A stretch of 41,843 bases of DNA from CAZTZL01 sp964617625 (GTDB lineage Bacteria > Zhuqueibacterota > QNDG01 > DSAB01): NCBI GenBank assembly GCA_964617625.1, contig CAZTZL010000023.1, positions 1 to 41,843 on the forward strand, in the 5' to 3' direction. Position 1 is the stretch's first letter. Every line of letters starts with the position of its first letter. The translations under genes were made by a program, and so were the position numbers. Shown one piece after another: positions 25,264 to 34,600 of the stretch. A model generated the notes under the pieces. That model did not search any database. It was given only the letters and a program-made list of their open reading frames with translations, and was not told where the DNA came from.

Positions 25264-26694
25264 ATGACGATCTTGGATAAAAATCCGAAAGAAAAATTGA
25301 TAATACAAACTGTACACGAAGCAGGGCAGGACCATCTGTTCCGATGGTGGGAAGAACTTGATGATGTTTCCAGGCAAAAATTGTTGCGACAACTCGAACA
25401 AATCGATTTTCTTCATTTAAATAGATTGAGGGATCGTTGTTTTGATCGGATCAGAAAAGATTGGCTGAAACTGAATCCGGAGCCTCCTGAAATTATACCA
25501 ATTCCAAAAACAGAGTTACAGAAAAAGGCCGCTGAAGAGGCAAAAAAGATCGGGGAAGCATTTGTTCAATCCGGCAAACTGGGCGTCGTTGTGGTTGCAG
25601 GAGGCCAGGGAACACGTTTGGGATATCAAGGCCCGAAAGGATGTTATCCGGTCAGTCCGATCAAGAAAAAGAGTCTGTTTCAAATGCATGCGGAAAAAAT
25701 CGTAGCGGAAAGCAGAGCGTACAGTGTCACTATCCCCTGGTACATTCTGACAAGCGAAAGCAATGAAGAAGCGACAAAATTATTTTTTAAACAGCATGAA
25801 TATTTCGGTTTGTCTTCTGAAGATGTTTTTTTTATGAAGCAGCAGATGCTGCCTGCGCTGGACGAAGCGGGGAAGTGTATTCTGGATGGCAAAGATCATG
25901 TTTTTACCAGTCCGAATGGTCATGGCGGATCTCTTTTAGCAATGGTCAAGAGCGGTGCAGTGGAAGATATGGAAAAACGTGGCATTGAGGTGCTTTCCTA
26001 TTTTCAAGTGGATAATTCACTCATTCACCTTGTGGATCCGATCTTTGTCGGATACCATATTCAAAAGAAAGCGGAAATGTCTTCAAAAATGGTCCGGAAA
26101 ATAGATCCAATGGAGAAAATCGGTCATTTTATCAGAGTGGGAGGGAAACTCAAAGTAATCGAATACAGTGACATGAGTAAAGAAGAGCTGCAATCACGAA
26201 ATCCTGATGGTACTCTGAAGTTTGAAGCAGGAAGTATCGGCATCCATTTGATCAATCGGGATTTTATCATTCAGGAAATAAAGAAGGAATCAGGATTGCA
26301 GTTTCATGTGGCACATAAAAGAATTCCATATGTTGATGATACAGGTCTTACAGTCTATCCGGAAAAGCCCAACGGATATAAATTCGAAATGTTTGTATTT
26401 GATGCACTGCAGGATACGACACAATCTGTGATCATGGAAATCATTCGCGAAGAAGAATTCAGTCCGTTAAAGAAATTAACGGGGAGTGCATCTGCTGAAT
26501 CCGTTCGGAGGGATATCTCGAACTATTTCGGCGGCTGGCTGGAATCCGCCGGATTAACAATACCGCGGGATAATGAGAAAAATGTTTCGGGAAGAATAGA
26601 AATCAGTCCGCTTTTTGCAAGGAACCGTGAGGAATGTTTGAACAAACTTTCTTCAAAAATAAAGTTTGAGGGTTCTCTTTATCTTGGTCCATAA
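25264..26694 (+). CDS. UDP-sugar pyrophosphorylase (UAP1/UDPGP family)
   Basis: Nucleotidyltransferase that joins UTP and a sugar 1-phosphate. The signature VVVAGGQGTRLGYQGPKGCY (GGxGTRLG at about 113-120) is the UTP-binding loop of the eukaryote-like UDP-N-acetylglucosamine pyrophosphorylase/UDPGP superfamily, not of GalU or GlmU. Other family phrases are WYILTSESNEEAT, SPNGHGGSLLAM, YFQVDNSL and PNGYKFEMFVFDAL. I choose ATG 25264 (476 residues); a GTG at 25222 would add 14 residues and overlap kamA. The extra N-terminal helix bundle (about 1-85) matches the UAP1 type. Product could be UDP-GlcNAc, UDP-GalNAc or UDP-glucose; GHGG with the PNGYKFE phrase favours an amino sugar, an inference. 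It lies 25 bases after kamA, but no functional link is obvious. Confidence 0.9.
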   Translation: MTILDKNPKEKLIIQTVHEAGQDHLFRWWEELDDVSRQKLLRQLEQIDFLHLNRLRDRCFDRIRKDWLKLNPEPPEIIPIPKTELQKKAAEEAKKIGEAFVQSGKLGVVVVAGGQGTRLGYQGPKGCYPVSPIKKKSLFQMHAEKIVAESRAYSVTIPWYILTSESNEEATKLFFKQHEYFGLSSEDVFFMKQQMLPALDEAGKCILDGKDHVFTSPNGHGGSLLAMVKSGAVEDMEKRGIEVLSYFQVDNSLIHLVDPIFVGYHIQKKAEMSSKMVRKIDPMEKIGHFIRVGGKLKVIEYSDMSKEELQSRNPDGTLKFEAGSIGIHLINRDFIIQEIKKESGLQFHVAHKRIPYVDDTGLTVYPEKPNGYKFEMFVFDALQDTTQSVIMEIIREEEFSPLKKLTGSASAESVRRDISNYFGGWLESAGLTIPRDNEKNVSGRIEISPLFARNREECLNKLSSKIKFEGSLYLGP

Positions 26695-26711
26695 ACAACC
26701 GGAGAAAGAAA

Positions 26712-27815
26712 ATGGAAACCATTTTAGAATATTTTCAAATACCCATCGTCAGTAAACTGATTCGATCCGTACTTTTTTTCATTCTCTGTTTTTTTGTGAT
26801 TCTGATCGGCCGCCGTTTTATCCAGTCTTTGAAGGTCGAAAAATCCAAACTTCAGATTTTCAAGAAATGGGTATCCTATATCGTCCTTGTTTTATATGGT
26901 TTTGTACTTGTCCGTATTTGGGCTTTTAAAGATCTGTTCCAATATTTTCAAAATCCGGTTATCGCCAAACTGATGAAATCCGTCCTTGCTTTTGGCGTGG
27001 TTTATCTGGCGCTCTATTTTATCCGAAGCCTTATTAATTCTTTAAAGATTGGAATCGCCAAGAAACACCAGTACCGGACCCGGGCGAATTATGCAGGTAC
27101 ATTGTTGTATTTCATTCTTCTTATTCCAATCTGGGCGGGAAGCCTGCAGCAATGGGCCACGATTTTCTCCGTGGTCGGCGCCGGTGTTGCGCTGGCCCTG
27201 CATGAAGTTCTGCTAAATATTGCGGGCTGGATTTACATCGTGATCCGGCATCCTTATCGAACAGGAGATCGAATCGAACTCGGAGAGGTCAGGGGGGATG
27301 TCATCGATATCCGTCTGTTCCAAACCTCTCTGCTTGAAATCGGAAACTGGGTCGACGGCGATCAAAGCACGGGCCGTGTTGTTGATTTGCCGCACGGCCA
27401 GATATTTCGAAATCCGTTGTACAATTATACAAAGGGATTTGAATTTCTCTGGAATGAAATTTCAGTCCTGATTACATTTGAAAGCGACTGGGAAAAGGCC
27501 GAAAAAATACTCTTGAAATATGGAGAGGAAGAAAGCCACAATCCCCAGGAAACTGTCAGAAAAAAGATCGACAGGATGGCGCGGGAATATCTTATCTATT
27601 TTAAAACGTTTACTCCTATTGTTTATGTCAAAATAGAAGACAGCGGCATCAAACTGACTCTCCGATATTTGTCTGATGCCAAACGCCGGAGAAGCAGTGA
27701 GAATACGATCAGCCAGAATGTCATTTCCGCGTTCAACAAAACAACAGATATCGAGTTTGCCTATCCAACATATCGCATTTACAAGCGGGGAGAAGGCGAG
27801 CATTTAAAGTCATGA
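26712..27815 (+). CDS. MscS-family small-conductance mechanosensitive channel
   Basis: Inner-membrane channel that opens on membrane tension to relieve osmotic shock. The 367 residues start at ATG 26712 with GGAGAAAG just before it. There are four to five membrane segments. The pore helix and its exit (VGAGVALALHEVLLNIAGW, about 154-174) are followed by the conserved beta domain (YRTGDRIELGEVRGDVIDI), then an alpha/beta cytoplasmic vestibule. The N-terminus holds an internal duplication: YFQIPIVSKLIRSVL (from Y7) and YFQNPVIAKLMKSVL (from Y78), each leading into a hydrophobic segment and I-x-SLK, with a period of 71 residues. This adds a second pair of membrane helices to a core channel. It is followed 31 bases later by the AsmA-like gene. 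Confidence 0.9.
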   Translation: METILEYFQIPIVSKLIRSVLFFILCFFVILIGRRFIQSLKVEKSKLQIFKKWVSYIVLVLYGFVLVRIWAFKDLFQYFQNPVIAKLMKSVLAFGVVYLALYFIRSLINSLKIGIAKKHQYRTRANYAGTLLYFILLIPIWAGSLQQWATIFSVVGAGVALALHEVLLNIAGWIYIVIRHPYRTGDRIELGEVRGDVIDIRLFQTSLLEIGNWVDGDQSTGRVVDLPHGQIFRNPLYNYTKGFEFLWNEISVLITFESDWEKAEKILLKYGEEESHNPQETVRKKIDRMAREYLIYFKTFTPIVYVKIEDSGIKLTLRYLSDAKRRRSSENTISQNVISAFNKTTDIEFAYPTYRIYKRGEGEHLKS

Positions 27816-27846
27816 TATACAAGGATGAGAATCCGTTTTTCTAACT

Positions 27847-30800
27847 ATGGAAACAAAATACAGAAAAAAAAACGCATCAGGTTTTAAAAAACGATTTTTA
27901 AAATTTCTCTTCTGGATGTTCCTTGTTCTCGCGAGCCTGATTGTCATCCTGTCTCTTGTTTTTCGATACGCGTATCCCCCTTCTAAATTAAAAATCCTTA
28001 TAGCAAAAAAGGTGACCCAGACCACGGGTAGGAATTTTCGGATAGCGGATTTATCGTTCAATCCTTTTGGCAGGCTGGATATTCGAGGAGTTGAGTTAGG
28101 ATTTGATCCTGCACAAAAAATGGGAGATCAGGTTTTTCTGAAACTCGGGAAGCTTTCTTTAAAATTTCGATTGCTGCCTCTTTTGAAGCGGAAAATCGAG
28201 ATTAAAGAGATTCTCATCGAAGCGCCCGAACTGTATCTTATTCCGTCGGTCTCTCTAAAAAAGGAAGAAGTTCAAACTACGGATCGTACAGCAGAAAATA
28301 CCAGTCAGACGTTAAAGCCATTGCCAGTTTCATTGGGATTATTCAGCTTGCAACTGAATGATTTTCGGTTCCGGGTTCGGTTCTCCGATCCGAATCAGGA
28401 TGAGGAACTAATCTTCAGCGGATTGAATCTCAATGTTTCCGATTTGAATATTCCCAGGTTCTATAATCGTTCTTCAAAAGATTTATCCGGGACTATTCAT
28501 TTGTTTACGCGAAACGGCCGCTTGGAATACCATACAGGAAAAGAGAGTTATCCGTTTTGTCCGGATGTGGATTTGAATTTAAAAATAATATCCGACACGT
28601 CCTGGGCCCTGAATTCGGAAATCGCAATTGGGAATAGTCATCTACCGGCAGGAAATGAAATCCGTTTGTCGATCCAATCTGCCGGCACAGGTTACGCTGA
28701 TACAGTGCGGGTCGGAAGAATCGCTCTATCTGTTGATAAAAAAGATGTACTTTGTATCGGAGGTAAGCTGTTCCGGTCGGGAGAAAATATCGAGTACCGG
28801 ATTGGTGTGAACGGCGATATTCTGGACATAAAGGATTTCGAGCAGTCGCTAATGAATTTACTGCCGGATTTTTTACGAGATAAAATCCCGCAAAATGAAT
28901 TGGCCGGAAAACTCCGTTTACTTGCCGGGACTGTCCGTGGAAATCAGGAACAGGCCAGCTTTCAAATTCAATCGAAACTCGATGATTTGACTGTAGAGCT
29001 GCCCTCTCAAAAAATCGATGTCGAAGAAGGTTATATTCAGATAGATATTTCCGGGACAGCAAGCCGGGATGGATTCGAAGAGGGGGAAGCCTCGGCAATT
29101 CTTAAAATGGGGAATTTAAAATACGGGTTGGATGATACCACCTCTTTCGAATCTGGGGAATCGACGATTGAACTATATTCCACTCTGGGGAAGAATGGAA
29201 TCCCCCTGCAAGGCCGGATGAAAAGTGATTTCATGAATTTGCTTCGGGGCCGCTTAGCCGCCCTGATTGAATGGGACAATGATAACCGGTTTCCTGTGCA
29301 GCCCAATCAGTTTAATATCACAGGCACAGTGAAGGCAGATTCACTTTCGCTCTCCGGATTGCCGTCAAAAGATTTAAAAGCCGAAGGCTATGTCAATTTA
29401 GGGCTTGATTTCAGGACCGATCATCCGCGAAAATTATCTGCAAACCTGACTTGTGAAACACCCGGAATTCAATATATGCTGGACGGGGAAAACGAATCCA
29501 CTCCGCCGGTTCGCATCGAATCCGGATTTTATGCGAGTGCGGATCCGGAATTCCAATACGTCTCTCTGGACAGCGGTTCAATCACGATCCCTGATATTTT
29601 TAAAGCGGTTCTGACCGGGAAATACCAACCCGCTTTTAAAACATTCTCCGGCCAACTGACAAGTGCCCAGCTGGATAATCAAAATCTGCCTCTTTATTTA
29701 CCGGGTTCGGTCAAAGATCAAATCCCCGGTTTAGTTCTCTACGGCAATGAGGAGCTCAAGGTCAATATACAGGCGAAACTTACCGGGGAGTCGATGGATT
29801 TAGGAATCGACGGCCGGTTATTGTTAAATCAACTCGGTATGAGCGCTCCCGATCAGGGAGTCGAAGTGCATCAAGTGAATGGCGGATTCACGTTTCAGGG
29901 AGACCTGAATCAATTGGAGGGGCGTACCGATATTCGCATCGGAGAGATTGGCCTTCAGCAGATGAACAGAGATCCGTATCGTGATGCCAGGCTTGGTTTT
30001 TCCTGGTACCTGTCCCCCGGGGACAGTCTGAAGATTTTTGATGGGAAACTGGAAGCATTGTCGCTGGGATTGGCCAGTTCTTTTATGCTGGGTGTTGGAA
30101 ATATGGCCGGGATTCCGAATCTTTGTGCGGAAACGGATCTACTGTTTCATTCCGAAGAAAGTGTATTCCCTGTTCAGGATTTTGAGCTGTCAGGGCTTCT
30201 CGGATTTCACCTGTCTGCCAGGACAATTCAGTCAGGACAGAGCCGGATTCAATTCAGGGGCCAGATGGAAGCGGATCGATTTGCCGTTGCGATGGGGAAG
30301 GATCTGGCTGTCCGGAATGTCAGCGGGTCTATTCCGATCGAATTGAAATACGATTTGGAAAATCAGAAAATTGTTAACGATTCACTATTTCATCCTTTAA
30401 CCTGGGTGGAATATGAAGATCAACAGCAACTGCAATTATACTATTCCGATTTCATTAAACAAATGCGGGTTGATACGATACGATTTGCCGGGTATCAAAT
30501 GGAAAAAATAGTCATCGATTTGGGTATTACAGACGGTTATATTCAGGTTCCTTCGTTTCAGGTTAATCTGTTAGACGGTAATTTGGGCGGATCGATATTG
30601 CTTGATCTCGGAAGTCTTGAAAAGGAGCACATAAGATATGCCATTCAGGCGCAGGCCTCGCGGATTAATTCCTCTGCACTTGTAGGAACGCAGACTGCGA
30701 AGGAAGAGGAAACAGAACTCAACATGACTATGTCTTTTAAAGGAGAAGGGATCGATTTGGAACGGTCCATCAATCTGGAAGGATATTTTTATATTACAAA

Positions 30801-31062
30801 AATGGGGCCCAAGTTTGCCAGTACTCTGTTAGAAAGCATGGATCCCGGCGGTTCGGACCGTTCCGTACGGATGACGCGCAGGCTTTTAAATATGGGCTGG
30901 AAACCAAAATTGTTTTCGTTCGATCTTCGCCACGGATACGTCTATCCGTCGCTGATGCTCACTCAACCATGGTTTTCCCCGATCCGGATCCCGGGGAAAC
31001 TGGAATACGGCCGGCTGCCGCTGGCCTTTTTTCTGAAAAATCTTCAAACACCGGCAGAATAA
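27847..31062 (+). CDS. AsmA-like (YdbH/TamB-type) envelope protein
   Basis: The protein has 1071 residues. A basic N-terminus and one membrane helix (about 16-40, LFWMFLVLASLIVILSLVF) anchor it in the inner membrane. The following block (ITxTTGRNFRIADLSFNPFGRLDIRGVELGF, key residues T49-D72) is the AsmA family signature, and the rest is a long run of beta strands typical of the groove-shaped AsmA-like bridge proteins that move phospholipids between membranes. The C-terminus (about 960-1071: GYFYITKMGPKFASTLLES, then MDPGG) is the conserved AsmA-type end, with an amphipathic helix. The next gene is a YdbL/DUF1318-like lipoprotein. In E. coli the AsmA-like YdbH is encoded with YnbE and YdbL, so this pair is probably the equivalent system. 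The family is confident; lipid transport is inferred from known relatives. Confidence 0.85.
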   Translation: METKYRKKNASGFKKRFLKFLFWMFLVLASLIVILSLVFRYAYPPSKLKILIAKKVTQTTGRNFRIADLSFNPFGRLDIRGVELGFDPAQKMGDQVFLKLGKLSLKFRLLPLLKRKIEIKEILIEAPELYLIPSVSLKKEEVQTTDRTAENTSQTLKPLPVSLGLFSLQLNDFRFRVRFSDPNQDEELIFSGLNLNVSDLNIPRFYNRSSKDLSGTIHLFTRNGRLEYHTGKESYPFCPDVDLNLKIISDTSWALNSEIAIGNSHLPAGNEIRLSIQSAGTGYADTVRVGRIALSVDKKDVLCIGGKLFRSGENIEYRIGVNGDILDIKDFEQSLMNLLPDFLRDKIPQNELAGKLRLLAGTVRGNQEQASFQIQSKLDDLTVELPSQKIDVEEGYIQIDISGTASRDGFEEGEASAILKMGNLKYGLDDTTSFESGESTIELYSTLGKNGIPLQGRMKSDFMNLLRGRLAALIEWDNDNRFPVQPNQFNITGTVKADSLSLSGLPSKDLKAEGYVNLGLDFRTDHPRKLSANLTCETPGIQYMLDGENESTPPVRIESGFYASADPEFQYVSLDSGSITIPDIFKAVLTGKYQPAFKTFSGQLTSAQLDNQNLPLYLPGSVKDQIPGLVLYGNEELKVNIQAKLTGESMDLGIDGRLLLNQLGMSAPDQGVEVHQVNGGFTFQGDLNQLEGRTDIRIGEIGLQQMNRDPYRDARLGFSWYLSPGDSLKIFDGKLEALSLGLASSFMLGVGNMAGIPNLCAETDLLFHSEESVFPVQDFELSGLLGFHLSARTIQSGQSRIQFRGQMEADRFAVAMGKDLAVRNVSGSIPIELKYDLENQKIVNDSLFHPLTWVEYEDQQQLQLYYSDFIKQMRVDTIRFAGYQMEKIVIDLGITDGYIQVPSFQVNLLDGNLGGSILLDLGSLEKEHIRYAIQAQASRINSSALVGTQTAKEEETELNMTMSFKGEGIDLERSINLEGYFYITKMGPKFASTLLESMDPGGSDRSVRMTRRLLNMGWKPKLFSFDLRHGYVYPSLMLTQPWFSPIRIPGKLEYGRLPLAFFLKNLQTPAE

Positions 31063-31082
31063 TAATATCACAGGAGGCCATT

Positions 31083-31640
31083 ATGATACGATTACGCCCT
31101 GTTTATTTGATCGCACTCTGTTTTTCCCTGATCTTAGGTTGCAGCATCAAGGCGCCTGAGGTGAGGGTCACAGGAGAAAAAACCGCTCTCGAGCGCGAGG
31201 TGATCGGTACGTATCATCAGATGCGGGAGGACACGTGGATGATCGCTTCGACGCGTTCGACCGCAGAAGACACGTTGGCTGAAGTTTCTCCGGAAAAAAA
31301 ACAGGTCCTGGAAGCCATTCGCGAACAGGAGTACAACAAGGACGATGTCGATGAGTTCAAGCAAAAAGGTTATGTTGGAGAGAACAACCAGAGCTTTCTT
31401 GAAATCCGGCCTTCGGAAACACTCGAGTCCGATTTTGAAACGAAAAAACTTGTCGAAGAAATAATCAACGAAGAGAATCGGGATCGGGACATTATCATGG
31501 GACGGGTCATTGAATTGAACGAATCTCTGAAAAAAGCCGTCCGTGAAGAGGTCCTGGTTATTTTTGCCCGAATGCATCAGGAAAATTCCCCGCAGGGAAC
31601 CTGGGTGCAGCAGCCCGAAGGAAAGTGGGTTAAAAAGTAG
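31083..31640 (+). CDS. Lipoprotein with YdbL/DUF1318-like domain
   Basis: The protein has 185 residues from ATG 31083, with CAGGAGG a few bases upstream. The N-terminus is a signal peptide with lipobox LGC (LILGCS), so it is lipid-anchored. The early mature segment EVRVTGEKTALEREVIGTY is followed by a helical spacer. The C-terminal ~100 residues have the YdbL pattern: KGYVGENNQSFLEIR, then LVEEI-x2-EN-x2-R, and a closing GTWVQQPEGKWVKK. In E. coli YdbL is periplasmic and a separate small lipoprotein, YnbE, is encoded beside it; here one chain seems to combine a lipid anchor with a YdbL-like domain. It follows the AsmA-like gene by 20 bases. The match to YdbL is by remembered pattern, so moderate certainty. 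The next gene starts one base after its stop, which suggests translational coupling. Confidence 0.82.
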   Translation: MIRLRPVYLIALCFSLILGCSIKAPEVRVTGEKTALEREVIGTYHQMREDTWMIASTRSTAEDTLAEVSPEKKQVLEAIREQEYNKDDVDEFKQKGYVGENNQSFLEIRPSETLESDFETKKLVEEIINEENRDRDIIMGRVIELNESLKKAVREEVLVIFARMHQENSPQGTWVQQPEGKWVKK

Positions 31641-31641
31641 C

Positions 31642-34600
31642 GTGACCATTCGAAGGTACATTCTTTTTCTTTTTATACTTGGTTTTTTCTCCACAGTCCG
31701 GAGTGCTGAAGAGCTTTCCGAGATTATTCAGATCACCACGCATCCGGCTGTGGATTTTGCACCTTCCGTATCTCCAAATGGGAAATGGCTGGCATTCACA
31801 TCGGACCGGTCCGGTAATCTTGATGTCTGGGTCAAGGAACTTCCCCGTGGAAAAACGATACGGGTGACCTCCCATCAAGCGGAAGACAGCTATCCGGTCT
31901 GGTCTCCCGATGGAGAAAAACTGGCATTTTTCTCGAAGAGACGGGATGCCCGGGGTGATATCTGGATGATCAGAATGGACAGCCGAAAGAGCGGAGAACC
32001 TGTCGGAGACCCGATTCAGGTGACATCTTATTTAGGCGTGGACCGCAGCCCTTCCTTTTCCCCTGACGGTAAACAGATCGTATTCTCTTCGGATCGTGAC
32101 GGGCAGATCAATCTCTGGGTTCAGGAGCTTAAAACGGGCCGGAACAAACAGCTCACTTTTAACGGCGGAACAGATCCCAAATGGGCGCCGGGCAGCAATT
32201 GGATTCTTTTCACGTCCTATCGGGATGATCCCAACGGAGATATCTATGTCATCACTGCGGAAAGTCAAAAACAGCCGATGGCTGAGGAAACCCCGGTCTA
32301 TCCAATCATTCAAAGCACTTCCATTGAAGGAAAAGGAAACTGGACAATTGATGGAAAGGGAATCGTATTTGTCCGATTGAATAGAGACACAAACCGTGAT
32401 GGTAAAATCACCCCTCAGGACAATGGATCGCTCTGGCAAAAAACGCTGGCATCTGAGGAATTGTTTGCACCAGACGAAAAAGCATTCTATACTTTTCCCG
32501 AAATACAGATCACATCCGGATATTACTCCGATAACTTTCCCTGTTTCAACGGCACAGATTTGATTGTTTTTTCTTCAAGCAGAAACGGCGGTACGGATGT
32601 CTGGTCGATTCCGGCAGGGGGATTGCCCGGAAGAGGACAGACCGCGGAAAGCCAATTTTTTATGGCCATGACGCGATTTGGTGAAGTGACGACGCCCGCG
32701 GCTCTTTATCAGGCGGTCTTGGGATATCGAATGGTTCGGGAATATTTTCCTCAGGATTCAGCGTGGGTTGCGAAAGCCATGGTGCAGGAAGCGGAAATAT
32801 TGAAAGTTCTTGAGGAAAATGAAGAAGCACGGATGATCTTGGAATCTGTAGCTCAGAATTACCGTGTCTATCGGAGAGAAGTTGCAAGAGCGGAATTAAA
32901 ATTGGCTACATTATCCAGCTTATCCGTTCCGGAACGGATGGAATTGTGCAAACAGGCGGCCGAGAATTTTACCGATATCCCCAGTGTCGCAGCAGAGGCA
33001 TGGATAATACTTGGGGATTTGTACCGTGAGATCGGTGAAAATGGACAAAGTTTTTCCGCGTATGGACAGGTGGTTCGCTCTTACTACGATTTGCGTCACT
33101 GGCGGGCGCAGGCCCAGCTTCGAATCGGAGATTTGCTGGAGAACGAAGGGCAGACAGAAACGGCAAGACAGAGCTATTTTGCCGTTCTCAGGGACTTGAA
33201 TCGCGTGCCTCTCTGGCGGAAACGCGCATCGGATCGGCTTTTGGCTCAAATCAAAGGTTCGGTTCCTGAAAAAATCAAGGCGTATCAGAAGATTGTTCAG
33301 GAAGCATCGGAATTTCCCGATTTGAAAGCGGAAGCGCAGTTAAGAATCGGGCAGTCCCTGACAGATGACAAACAGTTTACTCAAGCCATACGGGAATTCG
33401 AGAAAGTTGAAGAAATCGTTCCGGAAGCTGTATGGGCACATGCCAAATCGAGAATTCTGCAGGCAAAAGCATACGGCCGGATACAGGACGAGCTGAGAGG
33501 TGTCTATCTTTTGGAGGATGTCATTCAGAATTATCGTACCGTTGAAGGCGGCGCTTACATGTTTGAGGCAGAAGATGTTCTGTTCGATCTTCTTTTTACA
33601 TCTGCGGAGAGGCTGAGTGTTTCCGGAGATTACCAACTTGCAGCCTCCCGGTATTTGAAAGCCATGGAGATCCGACCGAAAGAGGTGCGGGTACATCGCG
33701 GTTTGATCGAATGCATGTTTCAAAGCGGGAAGATCAACGAGGTGGTCCGGGAATATGAACAGAAACTAAAAGAACATCCCACTGATCCCGTCTATTTGTA
33801 CGGACTGGGACTGGCTTTGTCTTATCAGGGGGAGAGGGCTTCTGAAATTCTGAAAAAATCGAATCAACTTCTGGAAGCTTCTCTGGCTGAAGATTATCGG
33901 ATGATTTACCCCTACCGGACTCTGGGATTCAATTACGAACTGCTTGAAAAATTGTCTGCAGCGGAGAAGAATAAAAAGTACGATTTCTGGGGCAGAACCA
34001 AACGGGTGGCTACGGCCCCTGTCCGTTTTCTGGCAAGGATGCTCCCCTTTCAGCATCGGGCAAAGGAAGCCCAGTACTATGAAAAGGCCATTGAGGTTCT
34101 TACCGCTGCACTGGAACTCAACAATGAAAAACAGGACCCGCAGATGGAAGCCATGCTGTCACAAAATCTGGCGAATAATTTCTATCATCTGGGTGAATTC
34201 GGATATTCGAAGGCCTATCACTATTATCATTACCGATTGGAACTCGATACTACTTTTGCATATCTTTTGGAGAAAGCGGTTTTTTACGAGCAATTCGGCC
34301 ACTGCGGAATAGTCGCTGAAGAATTCGAAGCATCCGATCAATATTTGAAAACGGCTATTCGCTTGTATGTCGAACTGGACCGTGAAGATGATCTGCTTCG
34401 GACACAGCACCGGCTGGCTCTTTTATATCATATTGCGGGAAGATACGAAGATGCCATCGATGTTTATGAAAAAATACTCGAAAGCGATCTCAGGTATGAA
34501 CGATGGGACGAGGTGGAGAGGGATTACCGGAATATTGCCTACCAGTATCATCTTTTGGATGAACCGGAAGATGTTCTCAAATATGCCGGAAAAGCCGAAC

